DNA of 46,841 nucleotides, taken from positions 1 through 46,841 of the forward strand of contig CAYUET010000022.1 in the NCBI GenBank assembly GCA_964443875.1, in the 5' to 3' direction. Positions 31,418-39,028 of this stretch are shown piece by piece. Made by a program: the position numbers and the translations under genes. Source of the stretch: CAYUET01 sp964443875. GTDB taxonomy: Bacteria > Auribacterota > JAFGBW01. The notes under the pieces were generated by a model, which saw nothing but the letters and a program-made list of their open reading frames with translations, did not search any database and was not told where the DNA came from. How positions within the stretch are numbered: the stretch's first letter is position 1; every line of letters starts with the position of its first letter.

Positions 31418-32909
31418 GAGAAGAATTTTCTTTGGAATTAAAGCACAGGCCGATAAGAAAGGTTGTTAATGATCCGATGATGATGTACCAGGACCAGCCA
31501 ATCAGAAGATGTTTAAGGATTCCGGCTTGCAGAAGATGGGTCTGATAAAAATGAATAAAGGCCACCAGGGCGGTAGAAGAGAGCATGGCGATGATATTCC
31601 CCCGGTCAGATCCCCTTCGGGTCAGAATTCCAAGACAAAAAATACCTGAGAGGGCTCCATAGGTAAAGGAAAGCAGTTTGAATCCTAAAAATAAAAGCTT
31701 TTCACGTTCATGACAGAGGAAGGCAAAACTCACCAGCAAGAGGGCAAAAAATACAGTAAAAAATCTGGAGGCAAATAAAAGTTCTTTGGGTGAAGCTTGT
31801 TTCCTGAAATAGGGTTTATAGATATCGAGAACCGCTGAGGAAGAAAGGGAATTAAAGGTCGAAGCCAGGCTGGAAATGGCTGCAGCCATGACTGAGGCAA
31901 TGAGGAGTCCGACCAGGCCGTGGGGAAGAAATCGGACGATAAAATAGGGAAAAATATGGGCCTCTTTATCCGGAAGGGTAAATTCCGGATTGATGCGAAA
32001 GAAAACAAAAAGGCAGGTGCCGATAAAAAGGAAAAGCAGCATTACGGGGAAATGGATATAGGCTGTGGTAATAACGGCCTTCTGGCTTTTTTTGTACTGA
32101 TCGCAGGTCAGTAGTTTCTGGGCGAGATCCTGGTCTGCACCCAGAGCCGCAAAAGTCATGAAACAGCCGAACAGAACAGAGACAACAAAGGTATTGGGAT
32201 CAGTTAAGTTAAAGGCGAAATTGAAAATTTTCACCTTATCAAATCCGCCTGGTTCCAGAGAAAAGGCTCTGACCTGATCCATGACTCCGAAAAATCCTCC
32301 GGGAATATAATGAAGCAAAAAGGCCAATGCAGCCAAAGCTCCGCAGGAAAAAATGATAACCTGCAATACATCCGTCCACATGACCGCCTTAAGTCCCCCG
32401 GCAACCGTAAAAACAGTGGTTAAAAGAACCAGAACAGAAAAGGCGACCCACAGGGGCCAGCCGGTAGTGATCATGATGACTAAGGAAGCGGTGTAAAGTC
32501 TGACTCCGGAAGCGAGGATCCGGGTGATAAGGAAAAAGAGGGAAGAAAGAATATGGGAACGGAATCCGAAACGGTTATAAAGAAATTCATAGATGGTTCC
32601 GATTTTATTTTCAAAAAATCCGGGAATCAGGAGGTAGGCAATCAGATAGCGTCCGATGAAGGATCCCAGGACGAATTGGAGAAAATAATAATTATTCCTG
32701 AATCCTTCTTCAGGAGTCCCGATAAAAGTCAGGGTACTGATTTCTGTGGCCAGAATCGACAGACAGATGAGCCACCAGGGCATGTTACGCCCGGCCAGGA
32801 AATAATCCTCTGAGTCTTTTTCTCTGCGTCCGGCATAAAGACCAAGAGAAGCCGTAATTATCAGATAGGTAAGAATAACCGTATAATCAAGACAGTTGAG
32901 TGTGGTCAT
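31392..32909 (-). CDS. Sodium/solute symporter family transporter (SSS, SLC5-like)
   Basis: 505 residues, about thirteen membrane segments. Family blocks: DYFLAGRNMPWWLICLSILATEISTLTFIG near the start (the first Na-site helix), FLITRILASGVRLYTA, VAGGLKAVMWTDVLQVII (typical SSS block) and AAAISSLASTFNSLSSSAVLDIYKPYF. Imports a small organic solute with sodium. The substrate cannot be read from sequence. Its neighbours (MetX, MetW before; CbiR-like after) hint at a solute linked to methionine or cobamide metabolism. Its ends overlap metW by 4 bases and the CbiR-like gene by 26, so it is clearly in the same operon. Confidence 0.88.
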   Translation of the reverse strand: MTTLNCLDYTVILTYLIITASLGLYAGRREKDSEDYFLAGRNMPWWLICLSILATEISTLTFIGTPEEGFRNNYYFLQFVLGSFIGRYLIAYLLIPGFFENKIGTIYEFLYNRFGFRSHILSSLFFLITRILASGVRLYTASLVIMITTGWPLWVAFSVLVLLTTVFTVAGGLKAVMWTDVLQVIIFSCGALAALAFLLHYIPGGFFGVMDQVRAFSLEPGGFDKVKIFNFAFNLTDPNTFVVSVLFGCFMTFAALGADQDLAQKLLTCDQYKKSQKAVITTAYIHFPVMLLFLFIGTCLFVFFRINPEFTLPDKEAHIFPYFIVRFLPHGLVGLLIASVMAAAISSLASTFNSLSSSAVLDIYKPYFRKQASPKELLFASRFFTVFFALLLVSFAFLCHEREKLLFLGFKLLSFTYGALSGIFCLGILTRRGSDRGNIIAMLSSTALVAFIHFYQTHLLQAGILKHLLIGWSWYIIIGSLTTFLIGLCFNSKENSSHDPNPSLT

Positions 32910-33520
32910 CTGGAAAGAAGAAAGACCGAAACTTCGGAAAAAAGATTGGGAGACAGTTTCGCAAGAAAGCTTGCCATATTTCCGCTGGCAATACAGGTGT
33001 GAGAAACGGCTTCAATGCGGATGTTCAATTTTTTGCAGAAGACTTTGAAATCATGGATGGTGATAAACCGGATATTCGGCGTATTGTGCCATTCATAGGG
33101 CAGGTGATTGGATTTCGGACTGACGCCGTTGAACAAAAGCTGGTAGCGCATCTGCCAGTGTCCAAAATTGGGAATGGAGACAATCGCTTTTTTCCCAACT
33201 CTGAGCATTTCTTTAATCACCATTTCCGGTTCAAAGATAACCTGCAGGGTGAGGCTTAAGATGACAAAATCAAAGGTATTGTCCCCATAGTCTGAAAGAC
33301 CGGAATTAAGATTACTTTGAAAAACAGGGATTCCTTTTTCAATGCAGGACAGAATTTTTTTCTGATCTATTTCCACGCCGCGGCCCTGAATAGTGCGACT
33401 TTTTTTCAGCTGAGCCAGAAGGCTTCCGTCTTCGCAACCCAGATCCAGGACCTTGGCTCCGGGGGTGACGAATTCTTCGATGCTTTTCCAGTCTGTACGG
33501 TGAAGAGTAGTAAGAATCAT
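32906..33520 (-). CDS. metW: MetW, partner of homoserine acyltransferase
   Basis: 204 residues, SAM-dependent methyltransferase fold: KVLDLGCEDGSLLAQL (motif I), GVEIDQKKILSCIEKG, DFVILSLTLQVI and VSIPNFGHWQMRYQLLF, the MetW signature. MetW acts with MetX in acylation of homoserine in several bacteria where MetX alone is weak; no methyl transfer is known. It overlaps metX by 4 bases and the symporter gene by 4. The last stretch (FLAKLSPNLFSEVSVFLLSR) is the usual family end. Confidence 0.92.
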   Translation of the reverse strand: MILTTLHRTDWKSIEEFVTPGAKVLDLGCEDGSLLAQLKKSRTIQGRGVEIDQKKILSCIEKGIPVFQSNLNSGLSDYGDNTFDFVILSLTLQVIFEPEMVIKEMLRVGKKAIVSIPNFGHWQMRYQLLFNGVSPKSNHLPYEWHNTPNIRFITIHDFKVFCKKLNIRIEAVSHTCIASGNMASFLAKLSPNLFSEVSVFLLSR

Positions 33521-34665
33521 TGAAGGGCTCCTTCACTCAGTTGTTTGATGAAATGTGAAATCAGCGGAGAAATCTGTTCTTTTTCCAGGAGAAAGGCATC
33601 ATGTCCTGCGGAAGTTTCAAGTTCCACATAGGAAACATCTTTGTCCGCAGCCCGGAGGGCTTTGGAGATTTCACGGGATTGGGAGGGCGGAAAAAGCCAG
33701 TCTGAAGAAAAGGCAATGATCAGAAATTTGGCTGTCACCTCTTTTAACACCTGTTCCAGAGATCCCCCGGAGCGGGCGGCCAGGTCAAAATAATCCATGG
33801 CTTTGGTAATATAGAGGTAGGAATTGGCATCAAAACGCTTGGTAAAGGCTTCCCCCTGATATTTCAGATAACTTTCCACTTCAAATTCCGGTAAAAGAAA
33901 ATTCCAGGAATAGTCTTCTTTGCCCCGGAGTCTCCGGCCGAATTTAGCCTGCATGGATTTCTCGCTCAGGTAGGTGATGTGTCCCACCATCCTTGCAATT
34001 TCAAGACCTTTGGCCGGCGGGTCTTTGGGGTCATAATGACCTTCCCTCCATTTGGGATCCGCCATAATGGAACGTCTTCCCACTTCATGGAAGGCAATAG
34101 ACTGGGGACTTAAACAGGCTGTTGAGGCAATGGGAATCGCGCCCTTTACAAATCCGGGGTAGTTAACCGCCCATTCCAGAACCTGCATTCCGCCCATGGA
34201 GCCTCCGGCAACGGCAAGAAGGGAGGGGATCCCCATCTGATCGATCATCTGCTTCTGGACCTTGATCATATCCCGGATGGAAATAACGGGAAAGCTGGTT
34301 CCGTAAGGCTTATTGGTTTTGGGATTGATGGAAGAAGGACCGGTTGTTTCGCTGCAGCCCCCCAGGGTATTGGAACAGATGACGAAATATTTATCGGTAT
34401 CAAAAGCCTTGCCCGGGCCTACCATCATATCCCACCAGCCTGGACGGTGGTCTGTTGGAGTGTAATATCCCGCTACATGGGCATTTCCGGAAAGGGCATG
34501 AAGGAGCAGAATGGTGTTGTCTTTTGCGGCATTCAGGGTACCATAGGTCTCATAACCCACAGTAACAGGGCCGAAGATTTCTCCGGAATCCAGTTCTATG
34601 CTGTCCTTAAGGTCCATGTATTGAGTTTTAACGATTCCAACGGAATCAGGGGAATTGTAAGCCAA
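33517..34665 (-). CDS. metX: Homoserine O-acyltransferase (acetyl or succinyl)
   Basis: 382 residues, alpha/beta hydrolase, first step of methionine synthesis: moves an acetyl (or succinyl) group from CoA to homoserine. Nucleophile Ser156 in GGSMGGMQVLEW, Asp in SSDWLFPP and His in ETSAGHDAFL; oxyanion region LLLHALSGNAHV. The loop CSNTLGGCSETTGPSS is the segment that differs between acetyl and succinyl enzymes, and I do not assign it. Start is TTG, supported by AAAGGAGA eight bases upstream. First gene of the metX-metW-symporter-cbiR row. I find no SAM or cobalamin riboswitch in the 178 bases before it. Confidence 0.93.
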   Translation of the reverse strand: MAYNSPDSVGIVKTQYMDLKDSIELDSGEIFGPVTVGYETYGTLNAAKDNTILLLHALSGNAHVAGYYTPTDHRPGWWDMMVGPGKAFDTDKYFVICSNTLGGCSETTGPSSINPKTNKPYGTSFPVISIRDMIKVQKQMIDQMGIPSLLAVAGGSMGGMQVLEWAVNYPGFVKGAIPIASTACLSPQSIAFHEVGRRSIMADPKWREGHYDPKDPPAKGLEIARMVGHITYLSEKSMQAKFGRRLRGKEDYSWNFLLPEFEVESYLKYQGEAFTKRFDANSYLYITKAMDYFDLAARSGGSLEQVLKEVTAKFLIIAFSSDWLFPPSQSREISKALRAADKDVSYVELETSAGHDAFLLEKEQISPLISHFIKQLSEGALQ

Positions 34666-34843
34666 TGTCTTCTCTCCTTTATGTACAAGTCAGAAAATTT
34701 AAACCTATTACAACATGTATTCAAGAAAGATTTTTATAAATGATACTAAAACTGCAATCTTAGTCGACATTTAATTTTGGCAAGTTAATACTCTTTGAGA
34801 TGATCGGAGTTAATTCAAGTGGATTCTGATACAGATCTTAAGT

Positions 34844-35791
34844 TCAGCTTGAAATCAGAAGACTTTTGATTTCAGACTGAAAAAGGGGGCTAAAATAATT
34901 CATGGCATTTTTTCTTTGGGATTCATCGAGATTTGACTTTTTATTCAGAATACCGATTATCTGGTCGCCAATATATTCAAAATAGAGCAGCAGATGTCCA
35001 TTATAATCGGGGGATTGAGATTCTTTAGTTAAAGAAAGCAGAGTTTGATTGTACGAAAGGGAGGATATTCTGCTTCCAAAACGGACCTCGCCGAATAAAC
35101 TTTTTAACTCCTTGCCGAGCTTGCGGAGGACCTCATCTTTTAAAGATGAATCTCCGGTAATATAATCCGGAGAATGCGTAAAATTAATTCCCAAAACAGT
35201 ATATTTTTTGGTTTTCAAAGCCATTGTGATCTGTTCTATCTGATGTTCAATATAGGACATATCAAGGGAAGAGGATTGCAGGGAATAGGAAAGCAGGTAA
35301 TCCAGATCAAACGTGATGACCACAGGTTTTTTTGTGGGTTTTAAAGCATAAAGGCTCGCGGACTGGACATCAATATCATGAGTGGCTTTTGTATTAAACA
35401 CGGCAGAACTTTCAGTGGGATACAGCCACCAGTACTCACTGATAAGTCCTTCCTTTTTTAAATGTCCCCCCCAATTCCCGACATCCAGATCTGAATTATC
35501 GTTTTCATCATCCGGATGGAAATCGAAGTTGATAACAATGATATCTTTAGGCCATTCTCCTGACTGTGTCTTGGATTTTACCCAATAATACATGAAATCA
35601 TGGCTTGTGGAATCCGTTGTCTCCACATTTTTAAAGCTGCGGATATAAATTTCTTTAGTCGAAGCCCGGGGTTTTGAGAAGTTGAGAATGGATTTGGGAG
35701 ACAGGGCATTTTTGGACAGAGTACTCTCACCCGGCAGAGTCACACCGGAAAATAAGTCCGCCAAAAAAAGGAAAAGCAGGAGTTTTTTCAT
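34844..35791 (-). CDS. Exported UPF0489 / arginase-fold protein
   Basis: 315 residues with a signal peptide (about 1-21, LLLFLFLADLFSGVTLPG). The core resembles UPF0489/peptide-arginase proteins of the ureohydrolase fold: VINFDFHPDD gives the metal motif D-x-H-x-D (Asp90, His92, Asp94), then NWGGHLKKEG and WWLYP; VVITFDLDYLL gives the second metal pair (Asp162, Asp164); INFTHSPDY (His206) closes the site. These enzymes turn arginine into ornithine inside peptides or hydrolyse related C-N bonds. The export signal is unusual for a RiPP enzyme and suggests a periplasmic or secreted substrate. A SPASM radical SAM gene lies 61 bases upstream in the same direction. Function is inference; the fold match is moderate. 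Confidence 0.55.
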   Translation of the reverse strand: MKKLLLFLFLADLFSGVTLPGESTLSKNALSPKSILNFSKPRASTKEIYIRSFKNVETTDSTSHDFMYYWVKSKTQSGEWPKDIIVINFDFHPDDENDNSDLDVGNWGGHLKKEGLISEYWWLYPTESSAVFNTKATHDIDVQSASLYALKPTKKPVVITFDLDYLLSYSLQSSSLDMSYIEHQIEQITMALKTKKYTVLGINFTHSPDYITGDSSLKDEVLRKLGKELKSLFGEVRFGSRISSLSYNQTLLSLTKESQSPDYNGHLLLYFEYIGDQIIGILNKKSNLDESQRKNAMNYFSPLFQSEIKSLLISS

Positions 35792-35852
35792 TCAAGTGCC
35801 TGTTGTTACAGAAGATATACCACAATTACCTTAATAAGCAAGGGGGGAAGCA

Positions 35853-36899
35853 TTATTCTGGATTATATCCTTTTTTCTCCACACAGCATTCAGCACAGAC
35901 CGGAAGACTTTGATTTTTAAAAAATTTTAATAGTGTGTTAAGGCGGGTAAGGGATTCCGGTGAATTTACAATTTCCTTCAGGGATTTCTGCATCAGATTT
36001 CCCAATGAATACTGGGGAAGCATGGGACATGGGTAGATATCCCCATGAAAAGAAATCACCATATCTTTTCCGACAAAAGGGCAATCCCCGGATTTTGCAT
36101 GATTATTTGTTAAATAATCTTCTATGCTTAAACGAATCCCGATTTTTCTGGCATGGTTTTGCAGGGCCTCAAGTCTCTGCTTCAAAGAGTCCAGTTTTTC
36201 CAGGGGAATTTTGATCTCCGGCCCTGCAGAATAGGAGTGAAGGGAAAGGGCTTCGCACCCGAAAAGACGATTGGTCTGATCCCGGATTTCCTCCCCTACA
36301 TACGAGGCGGAAACGAAACGCAGTTCATGGGCATCGAGTTTTTGGGCAACAGAAAGCATCTGGTCTGCCTCATCCGCATTCAGGGAGGAAACCGTGGTGT
36401 AGATATAAATTTTCGGCAATTTTTTTTTCAGGGATTTTCGAAGGCTCTGAATGAAACGGATATTGTCTGTGGCTGCCTTGAAAATTCCTTCTCTTCCACG
36501 AATGCGGTCATGCACAGATTTTGGGCCGTCGATGGAAAAAATCATAATATCGAAAAGTTCTTCCTTCACCACTCTTTCAGCCAGCTTTTCGGTAATCATT
36601 GTGCCGTTGGTTACAACCGCCCTTTGAAGTCCGAGTTTTTTTGCATTCCCGGCCATATCACAAAGATCAGGGTGGAGAAAAGGTTCACCGCCCAGGTAGG
36701 TAATCTTTTCAACGCCTTCTGAAATCAGTTCCTCATGAATTTCGCAGATACGGCCCAAGGGCATCGATTGCTTTTGACTCACCCTGGAAAATCTGAAATT
36801 ATCCGTCCAGATTCTGCAGGTCTGACAGCTTAAATTGCAGTCATAGGTTACTTCCAGAATACAGCGTTTGGGTTTAAAGGAAAGACAGGAATTTGTCAT
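35853..36899 (-). CDS. Radical SAM protein with SPASM/twitch C-terminus
   Basis: 348 residues. Cluster motif CNLSCQTC (Cys21, 25 and 28), KITYLGGEPFLHPDL, VVTNGTMI and IFSIDGPKSVHDRIRG. C-terminal Cys set: GDCPFVGKDM, IYPCPMLPQ and LPVCAECC, for one or two auxiliary clusters as in SPASM proteins. The only possible start is the ATG at 36899: a TAG lies seven codons upstream in frame and no GTG/TTG is between. The downstream, same-strand UPF0489-like gene is 61 bases away. On the other side it shares CATG with the start of the divergent GT4 gene. Related proteins modify peptides or carry out sugar and lipid chemistry. Confidence 0.85.
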   Translation of the reverse strand: MTNSCLSFKPKRCILEVTYDCNLSCQTCRIWTDNFRFSRVSQKQSMPLGRICEIHEELISEGVEKITYLGGEPFLHPDLCDMAGNAKKLGLQRAVVTNGTMITEKLAERVVKEELFDIMIFSIDGPKSVHDRIRGREGIFKAATDNIRFIQSLRKSLKKKLPKIYIYTTVSSLNADEADQMLSVAQKLDAHELRFVSASYVGEEIRDQTNRLFGCEALSLHSYSAGPEIKIPLEKLDSLKQRLEALQNHARKIGIRLSIEDYLTNNHAKSGDCPFVGKDMVISFHGDIYPCPMLPQYSLGNLMQKSLKEIVNSPESLTRLNTLLKFFKNQSLPVCAECCVEKKGYNPE

Positions 36900-37989
36900 G
36901 GCTTTGGGTGAACTTACCTATTTTGGCGTTTTAAAAAGCATAACCAGCTGGGCCAAGGTCTGCCGGGAACTTGTCCAAGCCCTGATCGCGCTGGGTATTA
37001 AGGTTAATATTTATGAGCGTAAAGGTTTTCTGTACGACAAAAGTTTTCATCTTTCTGAAGATATCCAAGCACAAATCAGCAACACCTTCAAGGGGGATAT
37101 TGTCTTTACCTTTGAAAATCCGAAGGTTTATCACTACATGCCCAAACAGGCGTTTAAGATCGGTTTTCTGGTCTATGAATTTTCAAGGCTTCCTGATTAC
37201 TGGGTAAAGCAGATCAACCTGCATCTGAATCTGGTTCTGGTTCCTTCTCAATTCTGTCTGGACCTCTTCATCAAATCCGGAGTGGATCCAAAAAAGATCA
37301 GGGTATTGCGTTACGGTTTTAATCCGCACTATTACTATCCTGCAGAAAAATTCCCCTCCAAAGAGCCCTTTACTTTTCTATGCATTGCCAATCCCCATAA
37401 AAGGGAGGGGATTGAATTTCTTCTGGAGAGTTATGCCTCGGCTTTTACCTCCAGAGATCCTGTGAAACTTCGCCTGAAACTGAGTTATATGCCTCCGGTG
37501 AACACTCAGAACTATGAATGCAAAGAACTTTCACGTGTCTTTGAGGAGTTTAAATCCAGGCCTTCTGCCCCTTTTCTGGATTATTTTTCAGAATCTCTTA
37601 CTGAAGAGGAAATGGGGGATCTTTACCGGAGTTCCCATGCCTATATTTCTTTCAGCCGCAGTGAAGCCTTTGGCCTTTGTTTTTTAGAGGCGCTGGCCTG
37701 CGGGTTACCTGTGGCGGCCATTCCCTATAGCGGACAGACAGATTTTTTAAATACAAAAAATTCAAAATTTATCGATTTTTCAATGGTCAAAACACGGGGT
37801 GAGGAGTACGAATGGGTGGGCAGTAAACAGGAGGTCTCAAAGCCTTCCGTCACGTCAGGCAAACAGGTAATGCAGGATTTTTTTTCCCATTCCCGAATGC
37901 AGTCTTTGCCCCCTGACCTTGTTCCAAATCCTGAACACTTTCATTGGAGAAGTGTCGCAAAAGATTTTTTGGATTTTCTTCCCGGCTAG
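36898..37989 (+). CDS. GT4 family glycosyltransferase
   Basis: 363 residues from ATG 36898, with AGGA seven bases upstream. An earlier TTG at 36868 would add 10 residues and is less likely. GT-B fold: ELTYFGVLKSITSWAKVCREL, GFLVYEFSRLPDYW, VLVPSQFCLDLFIKSG, VLRYGFNPHYYYP and FLCIANPHKREGIEFLL. The retaining-enzyme motif is EAFGLCFLEALACG (E-x7-E), with sugar-nucleotide contact region AIPYSGQTDFL. The divergent radical SAM gene begins at the same CATG, and the two may modify the same substrate, but that is inference. Followed by a double palindrome with T-run at 38027-38066. Confidence 0.87.
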   Translation: MALGELTYFGVLKSITSWAKVCRELVQALIALGIKVNIYERKGFLYDKSFHLSEDIQAQISNTFKGDIVFTFENPKVYHYMPKQAFKIGFLVYEFSRLPDYWVKQINLHLNLVLVPSQFCLDLFIKSGVDPKKIRVLRYGFNPHYYYPAEKFPSKEPFTFLCIANPHKREGIEFLLESYASAFTSRDPVKLRLKLSYMPPVNTQNYECKELSRVFEEFKSRPSAPFLDYFSESLTEEEMGDLYRSSHAYISFSRSEAFGLCFLEALACGLPVAAIPYSGQTDFLNTKNSKFIDFSMVKTRGEEYEWVGSKQEVSKPSVTSGKQVMQDFFSHSRMQSLPPDLVPNPEHFHWRSVAKDFLDFLPG

Positions 37990-38026
37990 TTCTTATTCTC
38001 TAATTCTATTGTTTTGAATTAATTAG

Positions 38027-38066
38027 CATCCTTAATAAGGATGTGTTATAATAACACAATTATTTT
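38027..38066 (+). terminator. Two adjacent palindromes with T-run, terminator of the GT4 gene
   Basis: CATCCTT-AAT-AAGGATG (38027-38043) is followed directly by TGTGTTAT-A-ATAACACA (38042-38058), the two sharing two bases, then ATTATTTTT. The second arm can also be read as a dimeric binding site. It ends the GT4 transcript and precedes the PilZ gene by 90 bases. Confidence 0.5.
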
Positions 38067-38095
38067 TCCCTGTAGGGTTTTTCATCAAAAGACTT

Positions 38096-38111
38096 TGGCG
38101 CAGGATATGCA
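38096..38111 (+). promoter_or_regulatory. Sigma-54-like promoter before the PilZ gene
   Basis: TGGCGCAGGATATGCA has GG and GC at the exact -24/-12 spacing and matches the usual TGGCACG-N4-TTGCA at 9 of 12 positions. It lies 46 bases before the ATG. A TATAAT at 38133-38138 has no good -35. Sequence evidence only; no sigma-54 activator gene is in the window. Confidence 0.35.
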
Positions 38112-38157
38112 TTAATCATCTTTATGAGGATCTATAATTTTTAACAAGGAAGAGGCC

Positions 38158-38979
38158 ATGATCAACAAACGAAAAAATATACGGCAAATCATTCAGCAGT
38201 CCGCGCGTTCTGATCTTGTCCGCAATGATCTTGATTCCTCCTCACGATTAAGGCTTAGGCCTGTGGTGACCAATTTGAGTTTTGGAGGCATGGGGCTTTT
38301 ATTTCTTCCTTCCCTGGGTCAGGATGAAATCAAAGAGCTTCATAATGGGGACGCCAATCTTCATGTGGAAATGAGTCTTCCTCCTTCGACCCGGACAATC
38401 GGGGTAACAGGAAAAGTCCGCTGGTTCAGGCAGAAAGCCTACCAGGGAAATCATCTTACTTTTATGGGCATAGAATTTATAAATAAATCCACAGAACTTT
38501 ACCGTGAAATTGACAGATTCCTCAAAGCGCCGGCACCTACATCCGAATTATTTAAAAATAAAAGAAGCTTTCCAAGGATTCATTCCGATATCAAGGCAGA
38601 GTTTGAAATTCCGGGCATCAAGCGGTTCCATTTTTTCAGGAAAAAAAACATTGCAGAAATTTTCAATATCTCGGCTCAAGGGGCACAGCTCAATTGTCTT
38701 TCCAGGCTTTCAGAAAAAGAACGGAATATTCTTAATACCCCGGGGACTCTCTTTCCTTTGAAATTCTATCTTCCCACAGCCTCGAAATGGCTCCATCTGG
38801 CATGCAGACCAGTTCATTGCGCTGTGGCGGAGAAAAACGGAAAGGAGTTAACCGTCATTGGTTTGAAATTTGTGCAGTTGAGCGAGCAGGATCAGATCCG
38901 CCTTATTGAATATGTCTGTATCCGCAAGAATGTTTATCTTAAAAAAGAAATTGAAAAAATGGGGACTCAGGCAGCCTGA
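38158..38979 (+). CDS. Tandem PilZ-domain protein, c-di-GMP receptor type
   Basis: 273 residues with two PilZ units. Unit 1: R-K-N-I-R at 5-9 and NLSFGG at about 39-44, then VTGKVRWFRQ and HLTFMGIEF. Unit 2: R-S-F-P-R near 137 and NISAQGAQL, then CRPVHCAV and VIGLKFVQLS. Both show the R-x-x-x-R and N-x-S-x-x-G pairs that bind cyclic di-GMP, so two binding sites are likely. No effector domain beyond them. Good ribosome site (AAGGAAGAGG). Alone between a double palindrome and thrS. It probably turns c-di-GMP levels into a change in surface, motility or polysaccharide export through an unknown partner. Confidence 0.8.
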   Translation: MINKRKNIRQIIQQSARSDLVRNDLDSSSRLRLRPVVTNLSFGGMGLLFLPSLGQDEIKELHNGDANLHVEMSLPPSTRTIGVTGKVRWFRQKAYQGNHLTFMGIEFINKSTELYREIDRFLKAPAPTSELFKNKRSFPRIHSDIKAEFEIPGIKRFHFFRKKNIAEIFNISAQGAQLNCLSRLSEKERNILNTPGTLFPLKFYLPTASKWLHLACRPVHCAVAEKNGKELTVIGLKFVQLSEQDQIRLIEYVCIRKNVYLKKEIEKMGTQAA

Positions 38980-38985
38980 GCTTTT
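38966..38985 (+). terminator. Terminator hairpin overlapping the PilZ stop codon
   Basis: CTCAGG-CAG-CCTGAG-CTTTT (38966-38985); the stop TGA at 38977 lies in the stem. Short, but GC-rich for this region, and followed by four T. The opposite thrS gene ends 43 bases further on. Confidence 0.5.
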
Positions 38986-39028
38986 AAGTCCCCCCGATGA
39001 GATTTGATTTTTACGGTCAGTATTCCCG

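Noticed and set aside
34666..34843. Possible SAM or cobalamin riboswitch before metX
   Set aside because: The 178 bases are AT-rich and show neither the conserved B12 box nor a SAM-type multi-stem; only a weak promoter-like sequence.
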